Shown piece by piece: positions 41,734-49,428 of a stretch of 64,000 nt of DNA. This DNA comes from Streptomyces sp. SAI-127 (GTDB taxonomy: Bacteria; Actinomycetota; Actinomycetes; Streptomycetales; Streptomycetaceae). Location: the NCBI RefSeq assembly GCF_029894425.1, contig NZ_JARXYJ010000001.1:7088501-7152500 (forward strand), written 5' to 3'. Numbering within the stretch: the stretch's first letter is position 1; each line of letters starts with the position of its first letter. The notes below the pieces were generated by a model, which saw only the letters and a program-made list of their open reading frames with translations, was not told the DNA's origin and did not search any database. The position numbers and the translations under genes are program-made.

Positions 41734-41751
41734 GGCCCTTATTGAAGGGCC
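41734..41751 (-). terminator. Hairpin in the 5' leader of the MreB-like gene
   Basis: GGCCCTT-ATTG-AAGGGCC: perfect 7-bp arms with a 4-base loop, 84 bp upstream of the MreB-like start and downstream of the promoter candidate. It could end readthrough from the carboxyltransferase gene or attenuate the MreB-like transcript. Confidence 0.5.
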
Positions 41752-41783
41752 GGGTGGGGTGCGGCTAAATGGGCGGTTTTATC

Positions 41784-41812
41784 ATCTATGCCCGATATGA
41801 GCGTTTTGTAAA
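41784..41812 (-). promoter_or_regulatory. Promoter candidate for the MreB-like gene
   Basis: On the minus strand, TTTACA (41812-41807) and ATAGAT (41789-41784) are spaced by 17 bp, a housekeeping-sigma layout, in an AT-rich patch that is unusual for this window. Transcription would start near 41777 and give a leader of about 125 bases that contains the 41734-41751 hairpin. Confidence 0.5.
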
Positions 41813-41813
41813 G

Positions 41814-43187
41814 TTACGGCAGTGTTCTCCCCTCGGGGTGGGCGATCACCCCGAGCTCCGCCAAGTCCTGTGGCCGGATCCGCAGTTGGCCCGCCGTCGC
41901 CTCGACCTCCTCCCGCGGTCGCTTGAGGATCGCCGCCGCCAGGTCGGGTGCGATCACGGAGAAGTAGCTGTCCGGGGTGGCGTACGTGGCGCCGGGTGCC
42001 GCCAGAGCCAGGGCGCCGCCGGAGCCGCCCTCGCCGATGAGGAGGGTGGTGATCGGGGTGCGGGCGGAGGCGACCGTGGTGAACAGGTCGGCGATGGCCG
42101 CGCCCGCGCCCTGGCGTTCGGCCTCCGCGTCGTTGGCCGCGCCCGGGGTGTCCACCAGGGTGAGCACCGGGATGCCGAGCCGGTCCGCGAGGCGGATCAG
42201 GCGGGTGGCGGTGCGGTAGCCGGCGGGACGGGTCGCCGTGCCGGTCTGGGCGGCGTAGGCGACGGTGCGGCCCCCGCGCTCGCCGAAGCCGCACAGCATG
42301 CCCGGGTCGGTGCCGCCGCAGCGGTCCCCGGAGATGGCCGCGCGGTGAGTGAAGTAGGCGTCCAGGTAGGCGTCCGCACGCGGCCGCTCCGCGGAACGGG
42401 CACGCCGGACCGCGTCCCACCCGGTGGCGGGGAGCTCGGTGGTACCGAGGGGGGCCGGGACGGGGGCCGCCTCGGTGGTGTGGCCGTCCGTGGGGGCGTC
42501 GGCGGCACTGGCCGACCGCCTCGCCAGCAACCGCAGCCACGTCCCCAGCGTCCGCCGCAGTTCCTCCGGTCGTACGACCGCGTCCACCGCGCCCGCCGCC
42601 ACCTGGGCCTCCGCCGTGTACGCCGACGGGTCGGCGTCCGGGGGGCGGACCCGGGAGCCCGCGAAGCCGACCTGGGCGCCCGGGAGGGCGAGGATCACGT
42701 CCGCGCCGGCGCCCAGGGTGGCCCAGCCGCCGCCCGTGGTGGGGTCGCGCAGTACCGCGATCTGGGGGAGACCGGCCTCCCGGGTGAGGGCCGACTGGCG
42801 TGCCACGCGCTGGAGTTGGGTCAGGGCGAGCATGCCCTCCTGCATACGGCTGCCGCCCGTGGCCACCAACGGGACGAGGGGGAGCCGGTGTTCGCGGGCG
42901 TACGTGTACGCCGCCTCCAGACGGTCGCCGGTGCGTTCGCCCAGCGAGCCGCCCAGGAAGCCGAACTCGAAGGCGATCAGGACGGCTCGGGTGCCCTCGA
43001 TGCGCGCGGTGCCGCAGATGACCGACTCCTGCTCGCCGGTGCGTTCGGCGGCACGCGCGCGCGAGGCGTCGTAGCCCTGCCAGGCGAGTGGCCCGTCGGG
43101 CTTCGACTGCCGTTCGGGGTACGGGATTTCGGCGAAGTCGTCGGCCACCAGGGCCACGACCTCGCGCGCTGACGGCCGCTCAGTCAT
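41814..43187 (-). CDS. Fused acetyl-CoA carboxylase-type carboxyltransferase (beta and alpha halves)
   Basis: A 457-residue protein that joins both halves of a carboxyltransferase. The beta-like half (about 1-215) has FGFLGGSLGERTGDRLE and PLVATGGSRMQEGMLAL but no four-cysteine zinc ribbon. The alpha-like half (about 255-457) has CGGTDPGMLCGFG, VLTLVDTPGAANDAEAE and GEGGSGGALALAAPG. It overlaps the malonyl-CoA synthetase gene by 8 bp in a malonate operon, so it may act on malonyl-CoA rather than make it; that is inferred from context. No biotin carrier or carboxylase gene is adjacent. Confidence 0.8.
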   Translation of the reverse strand: MTERPSAREVVALVADDFAEIPYPERQSKPDGPLAWQGYDASRARAAERTGEQESVICGTARIEGTRAVLIAFEFGFLGGSLGERTGDRLEAAYTYAREHRLPLVPLVATGGSRMQEGMLALTQLQRVARQSALTREAGLPQIAVLRDPTTGGGWATLGAGADVILALPGAQVGFAGSRVRPPDADPSAYTAEAQVAAGAVDAVVRPEELRRTLGTWLRLLARRSASAADAPTDGHTTEAAPVPAPLGTTELPATGWDAVRRARSAERPRADAYLDAYFTHRAAISGDRCGGTDPGMLCGFGERGGRTVAYAAQTGTATRPAGYRTATRLIRLADRLGIPVLTLVDTPGAANDAEAERQGAGAAIADLFTTVASARTPITTLLIGEGGSGGALALAAPGATYATPDSYFSVIAPDLAAAILKRPREEVEATAGQLRIRPQDLAELGVIAHPEGRTLP

Positions 43188-44625
43188 GCAGCGCCCGCTT
43201 CATGATCTTCCCCATGTCGTTGCGGGGGAGGGCGGTGAGATGGTGGACGACCCGCGGGCGCTTGTGCGGGGCGAGGCGGGCGGCCACGTGGTCCGCCAAC
43301 TCGTCCAGAGCGGGCGGGGACTGGGGATCCTCCGGGACGATCCACGCCACGATCCGCTCACCCAGATCCGGGTCCGGCTCCCCGGTCACGGCGGCCTCCC
43401 GCACCCCCGGGTGCTCCAGCAGCGCGTTCTCGATCTCGCCCGCCCCGATCTTGTAACCCCCGCTCTTGATCAGGTCGGTGGCCTTCCGGCCGACGATCCG
43501 GACGTATCCGTCCGCGTCCCGCACCGCCATGTCCCCCGTGCGGAACCAGCCGTCCGCCGTGAACGCCGCCGCCGTCGCGTCCGGCCGGTTGAGGTACTCG
43601 GTGAACAGGTTCGGCCCGCGCACCTGGATCTCGCCGACCGTCTCGCCGTCGTACGACGTGATCGGCGACCCGTCCTCCTCCACCAGCCGCACCTCCACGC
43701 CCGGCAGCGGTACGCCCACGGTCCCGGCGCGTGGCACGCCGTCCGCGCGCACGCTGGTGTTCATGAGGGTCTCCGTCATGCCGTAGCGCTCGATGACCCG
43801 GCGGCCGGTCGTGGCCGTGATGCGCTCGTGGTCGTGCACGGGGAGCGCCGCCGAACCGGAGACGAGCAGCCGGGCCCCGCCCAGTGCCTTCACCAGCTCG
43901 GGGTCCCCCGCCAGGGTTTCGGCGATGCGGTGGTACATCGTCGGGACGCCGAAGAGCATGGTCGCGCCGTGGTTCAGCTCGCGGGCCACCCCGGCCGTGC
44001 TGAAACGCCCGAGGTGACGGACCGAGCCGCCGCGGCGCAGCGGGCCGAGGATGCCGAGGACCAGGCCGTGCACATGGAAGAGGGGCAGGCCGTGCACCAG
44101 GATGTCGTCCGACGTCCACTGCCAGGCGTCGGCGAGGGCGTCCAGCGTGGTGGCGATGGCCCGGCGGGGGAGCACGGCGCCCTTCGGCGGCCCTGTGGTG
44201 CCGGAGGTGTAGACGACCAGGGCGGGGTCGCCGTCCTGGGCCGAAACGTCGGGTGCGGTGCCCCCGGTGGCGTGCACGTCGATGTCGACACGCTCCAAGT
44301 CACCGACGGCAGCGGGCAGTTCGGCGCCCGGCGGGACGAGCAGCAGGCCCGGCGTGCTGTCGTTCAGGATGTGCCCGAGCTCCTTCTCCCCGGACTTCGG
44401 GTTGAGCGGCACCGCGGCGACACCGGCCTCCAGCGCCGCCACCACGGCCACCGCGGTCTCCAGTTCCGCGGTCGCCCAGACGGCCACGCGGTCGTACCAC
44501 GCGAGACGGCCCGCCAGGGCGCCGGTCGCGGCCGCGAGTTGCGCGTAGGTGAGTGAGCGGTCGCCGAACCGCAGGGCGGGACGGTCCGCCGTGGCGCCCC
44601 TGAGGGCCGGGAAGAGAGAGGTCAC
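43180..44625 (-). CDS. matB: Malonyl-CoA synthetase-like acyl-CoA ligase (MatB type)
   Basis: A 481-residue ANL-family adenylating enzyme with YTSGTTGPPKGAVLP (P-loop), the ERYGMTETLM motif, GWFRTGDMA and DLIKSGGYKIGAGEIE in the hinge, and the catalytic Lys in NDMGKIMKRAL. Length, the RYGMTET variant and the neighbours (MatC-like transporter, carboxyltransferase) fit MatB, which activates malonate to malonyl-CoA with ATP. It begins 37 bp downstream of the transporter gene. Methylmalonate or related diacids are alternative substrates. Confidence 0.85.
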   Translation of the reverse strand: MTSLFPALRGATADRPALRFGDRSLTYAQLAAATGALAGRLAWYDRVAVWATAELETAVAVVAALEAGVAAVPLNPKSGEKELGHILNDSTPGLLLVPPGAELPAAVGDLERVDIDVHATGGTAPDVSAQDGDPALVVYTSGTTGPPKGAVLPRRAIATTLDALADAWQWTSDDILVHGLPLFHVHGLVLGILGPLRRGGSVRHLGRFSTAGVARELNHGATMLFGVPTMYHRIAETLAGDPELVKALGGARLLVSGSAALPVHDHERITATTGRRVIERYGMTETLMNTSVRADGVPRAGTVGVPLPGVEVRLVEEDGSPITSYDGETVGEIQVRGPNLFTEYLNRPDATAAAFTADGWFRTGDMAVRDADGYVRIVGRKATDLIKSGGYKIGAGEIENALLEHPGVREAAVTGEPDPDLGERIVAWIVPEDPQSPPALDELADHVAARLAPHKRPRVVHHLTALPRNDMGKIMKRALHD

Positions 44626-44661
44626 GCTTCACAACTCCTAACCTGTTGTCGCCTGTCGGTC

Positions 44662-46020
44662 CTACCCGAAGCCCGGAACCACCAACACCAGCCACACCAC
44701 CGCGGGTACCACCGCCACCACGATGCCTCCGTAGATCATCAGCTGCCGGAAGAAACGCTCGCGGTCCACGTCCGGTGCCGCGGCCAGCACCAGCGCGCCG
44801 TTCGTCGAGAACGGGCTCACGTCCACGACCGTCGCCGACACCGCCAGCGCCGCCACCATCCCGACCGCCCCGATCTCGCCCTGCGCGAGGAACGGCACCG
44901 CCAGCGGGATCAGCGCGCCCATGATCCCCACGGACGAGGCGAACGCGGAGACGATCGCGCCGATGTAGCACAGCAGTACGGCGGCCAGCAGCGGGACGCC
45001 GATGCCGCCGACGCCCTCACCGGCCCACTTGATCGTGCCGATCTCCTCCAGCACGCCGACGTAGGTGAGAACACCGCAGATCAGCAGCACCGTGGACCAG
45101 GCGATCTGACCGACCGCCTTGCGGCTGTCCTCCGGCCAGGCGGCGCTCAGGATCACCGCGAGGGTGATGGACGTGAGCCCGGCGTCGAGGTCGAAGGCGA
45201 GGACGGCGACGACCAGGGCGACCAGAGCGGTGAGGGTGGCGATCCGGGCGGGGGTGAGACGGGTGGTGTCGGGGGCCTCGGTGCGGGTGGCCACGGCGGT
45301 GGCGGGGCCGCTGCCTGAGGCGGGGGCGGGGGCGGGGGCGGTGCCGCCCTCCGGTGCGTCCCGCTTGTCGGGAGCCCCGGACCCGGCGGCCTCGTCCAAC
45401 GGGACCGCACCCTGCGCCCACAGCTTCAGCCCGCCGAACAGCACGAACATCACGCCCGCGATGACGAGGTTGACGATGAGCGAGGCCAGGAAGAGGAACA
45501 CCTCGTTGCCCGGGAGGTGCTCGCGCTCGACGATGCCGTTGACGATCGTGCCGTAGATGCTGATCGGTGAGAAACCGCCGCCCTGGGCGCCGTGCACGAC
45601 CATCGCGCCCATCAGCAACGGGCTGATCCCGTACCGCGCGGCGAAGCTCAGCGCGATCGGCGCGACGATCGCGACCGCGGCCGGACTGACCGCGCCGATC
45701 GCCGTCAGCGCGCCGGTGATCGCGAACATCACCCACGGGATCAGCGCCACCCGCCCGCGCACGAGCCGGATGGACGCGTGGACCAGCCAGTCCGTGGTGC
45801 CGTTGGCCCGCGCGATCGCGAACAGGTACGTCACGCCGACGAGGACGACGAACAGGTCGCCGGGGAAGCCGGCGAAGATGCCGTCCGCGTCGAGGTCGGC
45901 GACGAGCTCGCCCACGGCGAAGGCGGCGGCGAAGGCCAGGGCGCCCATGTTGACGGAACGGGTGGTGGCGATGACGAACACCACGACCAGGACGAGGATC
46001 GAGATGAGTTCTGGGGACAT
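44662..46020 (-). CDS. matC: MatC-like dicarboxylate (malonate) transporter
   Basis: A 452-residue transporter with about 11-12 spans and the MatC/SLC13-like organisation: FADAL-like N-terminal bundle (IATTRSVNMGALAFAAAFAV), the GAVSPAAVAIVAPIALSF segment and the repeat ISAFASSVGIMGALIPLAVP-like sequence in the second half. Between the halves is a polar, proline/alanine-rich cytoplasmic loop (about 225-275). ATG 46020 is chosen over the longer frame. It is the first gene of the malonate operon and diverges from the FadR-type regulator. Confidence 0.85.
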   Translation of the reverse strand: MSPELISILVLVVVFVIATTRSVNMGALAFAAAFAVGELVADLDADGIFAGFPGDLFVVLVGVTYLFAIARANGTTDWLVHASIRLVRGRVALIPWVMFAITGALTAIGAVSPAAVAIVAPIALSFAARYGISPLLMGAMVVHGAQGGGFSPISIYGTIVNGIVEREHLPGNEVFLFLASLIVNLVIAGVMFVLFGGLKLWAQGAVPLDEAAGSGAPDKRDAPEGGTAPAPAPASGSGPATAVATRTEAPDTTRLTPARIATLTALVALVVAVLAFDLDAGLTSITLAVILSAAWPEDSRKAVGQIAWSTVLLICGVLTYVGVLEEIGTIKWAGEGVGGIGVPLLAAVLLCYIGAIVSAFASSVGIMGALIPLAVPFLAQGEIGAVGMVAALAVSATVVDVSPFSTNGALVLAAAPDVDRERFFRQLMIYGGIVVAVVPAVVWLVLVVPGFG

Positions 46021-46063
46021 ACGGGCTCCCGTCGTTGGGCCCCGGAGCGGTGGGGTGGCCGAC

Positions 46064-46098
46064 TGGCTCAGTGGACAATTGGCTGAGCCACTCAGCCA
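46064..46098. promoter_or_regulatory. Operator cluster 1 in the matC/FadR-type divergent region
   Basis: TGGCTCAGTGGACAATTGG followed by CTGAGCCACTCAGCCA contains the word TGGCT(C/G)AG(C/T) in both orientations, including TGGCTGAGCCA, a near-palindrome. It lies 44 bp before the matC start. The same words recur at 46158-46187, so a dimeric GntR/FadR-type protein binding both is likely. Confidence 0.6.
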
Positions 46099-46157
46099 CA
46101 TGGGGGATGGCTGGTTAGCGTGGTGCGGGCCGCGCGACACGTCAAGGGGTCGCGCAA

Positions 46158-46187
46158 AATTGGCTCAGCCACTTGGCCAATTGGCCA
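46158..46187. promoter_or_regulatory. Operator cluster 2 in the matC/FadR-type divergent region
   Basis: AATTGGCTCAGCCACTTGG then CCAATTGGCCA. It repeats ATTGGCT-AGCCACT from cluster 1 (ATTGGCTGAGCCACT at 46078-46092) with one base different, and adds a CCAATTGG palindrome. It lies 42 bp before the regulator's start, fitting autorepression. Confidence 0.6.
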
Positions 46188-46228
46188 CCTATGGGGTGTT
46201 ACTCTCCCGACGAACGAGAGGGGGACCC

Positions 46229-46936
46229 GTGACCGACGCCCTGCGCCCCATGACCAAGCCACGGCTCTACGAGCAGGTGCTCGACCGGCTGCGCCAGTAC
46301 GTCGCCGAGGGCGGGCTCCGGGCCGGCGACCGGCTCCCGCCCGAGCGCGACCTGGCCACCCGCCTCGGCGTCAGCCGGGCCTCCGTGAAGCAGGCGATCG
46401 TCGTGCTGGAGGTCCAGGGGCTGGTCGAGGCACGGCACGGCGGCGGGACGTATCTCGTCCGGGACAGCCTCGACGTCGAGCCCGTCGAGAAGATGGTCGA
46501 GCGGCGCCGGCGCCTGCCCGACGTCCTCGACGCCCGCGAGGCCCTGGAGACCAAGCTCGCCGAACTGGCCGCCGAGCGCCGCACCGACGAGGACCTGGTC
46601 GCCATGCGCATGGCCCTCGCCAGAATGGCCGGGGAGATCGAGGACGGCGGTCACGGCATCGAGGGCGACCGGCTGTTCCACGCGGCCGTCACCGCCGCCG
46701 CGCACAGCTCTCTGCTCGCGGAGTTCATGCGCTCCATCGCCGACCAGATCGCCGAGAGCCGCACCGAGTCCCTGCGCCAGCCGCACCGCCCCGAGCGTTC
46801 CCTCGCCCAGCACCGGGCGATCCTCGACGCGATCGCCCTCCAGCGCCCGGGCCAGGCGGCCTCGGCGATGCGCCGCCACGTCCGAACGGTGGCGAAGGTA
46901 CGGCTGCTGGACTGGGAGCCGGAGGAGGACGGTTAG
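46229..46936 (+). CDS. FadR/GntR family transcriptional regulator
   Basis: A 235-residue regulator: winged helix (LYEQVLDRLRQYVAEGGLRA, then GDRLPPERDLATRLGVSRAS) at about 12-75 and an FCD ligand domain with the metal-coordinating residues (DRLFHAAVTAAAHSS, then LAQHRAILDAI and MRRHV). GTG 46229 is preceded by GAGAGGGGG. It diverges from the malonate transporter/ligase operon, with repeated dyads in between, and is predicted to repress uptake and activation until malonate or malonyl-CoA binds, as MatR does. Confidence 0.9.
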   Translation: MTDALRPMTKPRLYEQVLDRLRQYVAEGGLRAGDRLPPERDLATRLGVSRASVKQAIVVLEVQGLVEARHGGGTYLVRDSLDVEPVEKMVERRRRLPDVLDAREALETKLAELAAERRTDEDLVAMRMALARMAGEIEDGGHGIEGDRLFHAAVTAAAHSSLLAEFMRSIADQIAESRTESLRQPHRPERSLAQHRAILDAIALQRPGQAASAMRRHVRTVAKVRLLDWEPEEDG

Positions 46937-46996
46937 CGGCGAGCGCCGTGTGCCGAGGGTGACCCGGGATCGCGCTACCGGGATTCATTCGCAGCG

Positions 46997-47016
46997 CTCC
47001 GGCCTTCAGACCGGGG
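46997..47016. repeat. Left-end hairpin of the TnpB element
   Basis: CTCCGGCC-TTCA-GACCGGGG: imperfect 8-bp arms with a TTCA loop. The right-end hairpin has the same loop and similar arms, as expected for the subterminal hairpins recognised in IS605-type elements. Confidence 0.55.
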
Positions 47017-47154
47017 GTGAAGCGAATCTGAAGGTGGCGACGCGGAGCGTCGCGGTGTCGTTCCGGCGGAGCCGGACTGTGCGCAGGGGGCGGTGATGGT
47101 TCAAGCGAATGTTCCCTCTGGTGACGCTTGTGCGGGGTGCCTAGTGTGATCGTC

Positions 47155-48376
47155 ATGCAGCTGAGGTACGGCTTCCGCCTGTACCCGGATGCCTCCCAGC
47201 GCACCGCGCTGGCAAAGGCGTTCGGGTGCGCCCGTGTCGTGTTCAACGACGCGGTGCGCGCCCGTGAGAGTGCCCGCTCGGCGGGCTTGCCGTTCCCGAA
47301 GGCCGGCGAGCTGTCCACCCGCCTGATCACCCAGGCCAAGCAGACCGCTTCGCGGTCCTGGCTTGGCGAGGTGTCCGCGGTGGTGCTCCAGCAGTCCCTG
47401 CGCGACGCGGACAGGGCTTACAAGAACTTCTTCGCCTCCCTCAAGGGCACCCGCAAGGGCACCAGGCTGGGCGCTCCGCGCTTCAAGTCCCGCAAGGACC
47501 AGCATCAGTCGATCCGGTTCACCGCCAACGCCCGCTGGCACATCGACAAAGCCGGGCGGCTGAATCTGCCGAAGGTCGGGGCGGTGAAGGTGAAGTGGTC
47601 CCGCTCCCTGCCCGCCACCCCGTCGTCGGTCACTGTGATCAAGGACTCGGCCGGACGGTACTTCGCCTCCTTCGTCATCGCCACCGCCGAGGCCGCCGAG
47701 GCCGCCCGCATGCCCGACAGCGACCAGCAGACCGGCATCGACCTGGGGCTGACGCACTTCGCGATCCTGTCCGACGGCAGAAAGATCGACTCCCCGCGGT
47801 TCCTCAGACGGGCGGAGAAGAAACTCAAGAGGGCCCAGCGGGAGCTGTCCCGCAAACAGAAAGGCAGCAAGAACCGGAACAAAGCCTGCCTCAAGGTCGC
47901 CCGCGCCCATGCCCAAGTGGCGGATGCGCGCCGCGAGTTCCACCACCAGCTCTCCACGACGCTGATCCGCGAGAATCAAGCGATCGGCGTGGAGGACCTG
48001 GCGGTCAAGGCACTGGCGCGTACCCACCTGGCCAAGAGCGTGCATGATGCGGGCTGGTCACAGTTCGTGGCCATGCTGGAGTACAAGGCCCAGGTACGGG
48101 CGCACCCTGGTCAAGATCGGCCGGTTCGTGCCCACGTCCCAGACCTGCTCGGTCTGCGACACCGTGGACGGGCCCAAACCCCTCCACATCCGGGAGTGGA
48201 CCTGTCCCGCCTGCGGCGCCGTCCTCGACCGGGACATCAACTCCGCACGCAATGTGAAGAAGGCCGCCGGACTGGCGGTGCCAGCCTGTGGAGCGCCGGT
48301 AAGACCAGAACCCGTTCTGGCACAGTGCGACGAAGCAGGAAGCCACGGATTCTCCACCGGACCCCGTGCCGCGTAG
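47155..48376 (+). pseudogene. tnpB: TnpB (RuvC-like RNA-guided nuclease), frameshifted
   Basis: From ATG 47155 the frame encodes the TnpB N-terminus and the first RuvC motif (GIDLGLTHFA, catalytic Asp) and the second (IGVEDLAVKAL, catalytic Glu). After MLEYKAQ, near 48090-48095, the homology jumps to the +1 frame, where RYGRTLVKIGRFVPTSQTC, the zinc finger CSVC...CPAC and the third RuvC Asp (LDRDINSARN) follow, ending at TAG 48376. A one-base insertion or two-base deletion explains this. As read, the protein loses its zinc finger and last catalytic residue. A sequencing error is an alternative. Confidence 0.85.
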
Positions 48377-48382
48377 CGGCAC
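48366..48382 (+). ncRNA. Hairpin at the tnpB stop, possible guide-RNA scaffold
   Basis: GTGCCGC-GTA-GCGGCAC: perfect 7-bp arms that overlap the tnpB stop codon. TnpB guide RNAs overlap the gene's 3' end and carry such stems, so this and the 48408 hairpin are the likely scaffold. The RNA itself is not demonstrated. Confidence 0.4.
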
Positions 48383-48407
48383 AGAACCCGGACGAGAAGG
48401 CCAGAAT

Positions 48408-48427
48408 CCTCGGGCTTCAGCCCGAGG
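48408..48427 (+). repeat. Right-end hairpin of the TnpB element
   Basis: CCTCGGGC-TTCA-GCCCGAGG: perfect 8-bp arms and a TTCA loop, 6 bp before the ATP-grasp stop codon. It mirrors the left-end hairpin at 46997-47016. Confidence 0.65.
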
Positions 48428-48433
48428 AGCAAG

Positions 48434-49303
48434 TCAACGCGCCGCCCGCAGCACCGCCTCCACCACCGTCCGCACCGACGCCGGGTGCAGGAACAGGAAA
48501 AGGTTCGGCTCGACCAGCTCCAGTTCCATCACCTGCGGCCGCCCGTCCTCCCCGTCGACGAGGTCCACGCGCGCGTACAGCAGCTCCGGCGCATCCGGTA
48601 CGGCGGCCAGGGCGCGCTCGGCGACCGCGAGTTCGGCCGGGGTCGGCGTCCAGGGCTCCAGGCCCGGGTGGGCGACCTTGGTCGCGTCGAAGGCCGTACC
48701 GGGAGCGAGGACCGCCCGCTTGCGGCTGGCGTGCAGCAGCCGGCCCCCGAAGAACTGCAGCGCCCGCTCACCGCCCGCGTCGATGCCCCGCATGTACGGC
48801 TGCACCATCGCGGTCAGCCCCTCGGCGTGCATGCGCTCCAGCTGCCGTACGGCACTGTCGTGCTGTTCGGGCGTGTACCGCGCGGCATACCGTGCGCCCG
48901 CCCCGGACGTGGGCTTGACGACGTACTCGTGGTCGCGGGGCAGGTCGGCCGGGTCGCCGGGCGCGAGATACCGGGTCGGCACCACCGGCACCCCCGCCTC
49001 CGCGAGCTCCCCGATGTACCGCTTGTCGGTGTTCCAGCGCACGACCTCCGCCGGGTTGGCGAGCCGCGTCACCTTGGCGCACCGCTCCGCCCACGCCACG
49101 AACTCGGCCGCCCGCCAGCTGTAGTCCCAGGTGGACCGGATGACGGCCAGGTCGTACTCGGCCCAGTCGACGTCACCGTCGTCCCAGCACACGGCTTCCG
49201 CCTCGGCCCCGGCCTCGCGCAGCGCGGCCACCAGCACGGGCAGGTCGGCGTCCTTGCTGGGTTCGGGTCGGGGGTCGTAGGTGACGAGGGCTATTCGGGG
49301 CAC
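48434..49303 (-). CDS. ATP-grasp domain protein (glutathione synthetase-like)
   Basis: An ATP-grasp ligase of about 289 residues: RIALVTYDPRPEPSKDADLP at the start, the central YVVKPTSGAGARYAARYT ATP loop, and the metal site MELELVEPNLFL near the end. ATP-grasp enzymes of this small RimK/GshB type ligate a carboxylate to an amine or thiol; substrates here are unknown. GTG 49303 (AAGGA upstream) is preferred to ATG 49321. The TnpB element ends at its stop codon, so the last residues may once have been different. It diverges from the MerR-PP2C gene. Confidence 0.8.
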   Translation of the reverse strand: MPRIALVTYDPRPEPSKDADLPVLVAALREAGAEAEAVCWDDGDVDWAEYDLAVIRSTWDYSWRAAEFVAWAERCAKVTRLANPAEVVRWNTDKRYIGELAEAGVPVVPTRYLAPGDPADLPRDHEYVVKPTSGAGARYAARYTPEQHDSAVRQLERMHAEGLTAMVQPYMRGIDAGGERALQFFGGRLLHASRKRAVLAPGTAFDATKVAHPGLEPWTPTPAELAVAERALAAVPDAPELLYARVDLVDGEDGRPQVMELELVEPNLFLFLHPASVRTVVEAVLRAAR

Positions 49304-49371
49304 GGCGGGTTCCTTTCCCATGGGGGCTCGTCCGGCAGGCTAACGGCGGCAGGGGAAAGCGCGGCAACCCG

Positions 49372-49392
49372 TTTACCTTCCCCCTCGGTCAA
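49372..49392. promoter_or_regulatory. MerR-type operator candidate
   Basis: TTTACC-TTCCCCCTC-GGTCAA: a 6-bp dyad with one mismatch and a 9-base spacer, 37 bp before the MerR-PP2C start. MerR proteins bind such dyads inside stretched promoters, so autoregulation is likely. Confidence 0.4.
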
Positions 49393-49428
49393 GCCCCACC
49401 ATCGAGGGCGAGGAACGGAGGAGGCCGT

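Larger units (their letters stand above)
46990..48433 (+). mobile_element. IS200/IS605-type element carrying only a TnpB gene
   Basis: The element consists of a left-end hairpin (46997-47016), a single TnpB gene broken by a frameshift, and right-end hairpins (48366-48382 and 48408-48427). No TnpA transposase is present, so it could only move in trans. The right end stops at the stop codon of the ATP-grasp gene. Exact borders are estimated. In this family the 3' part of the element usually encodes the reRNA/omegaRNA guide, here expected around 48300-48433. Confidence 0.7.

Noticed and set aside
47128..48918. 596-residue continuous frame through the TnpB gene
   Set aside because: After about codon 320 the frame leaves TnpB homology and becomes arginine/proline-rich; the zinc finger and last RuvC motif are in the +1 frame.
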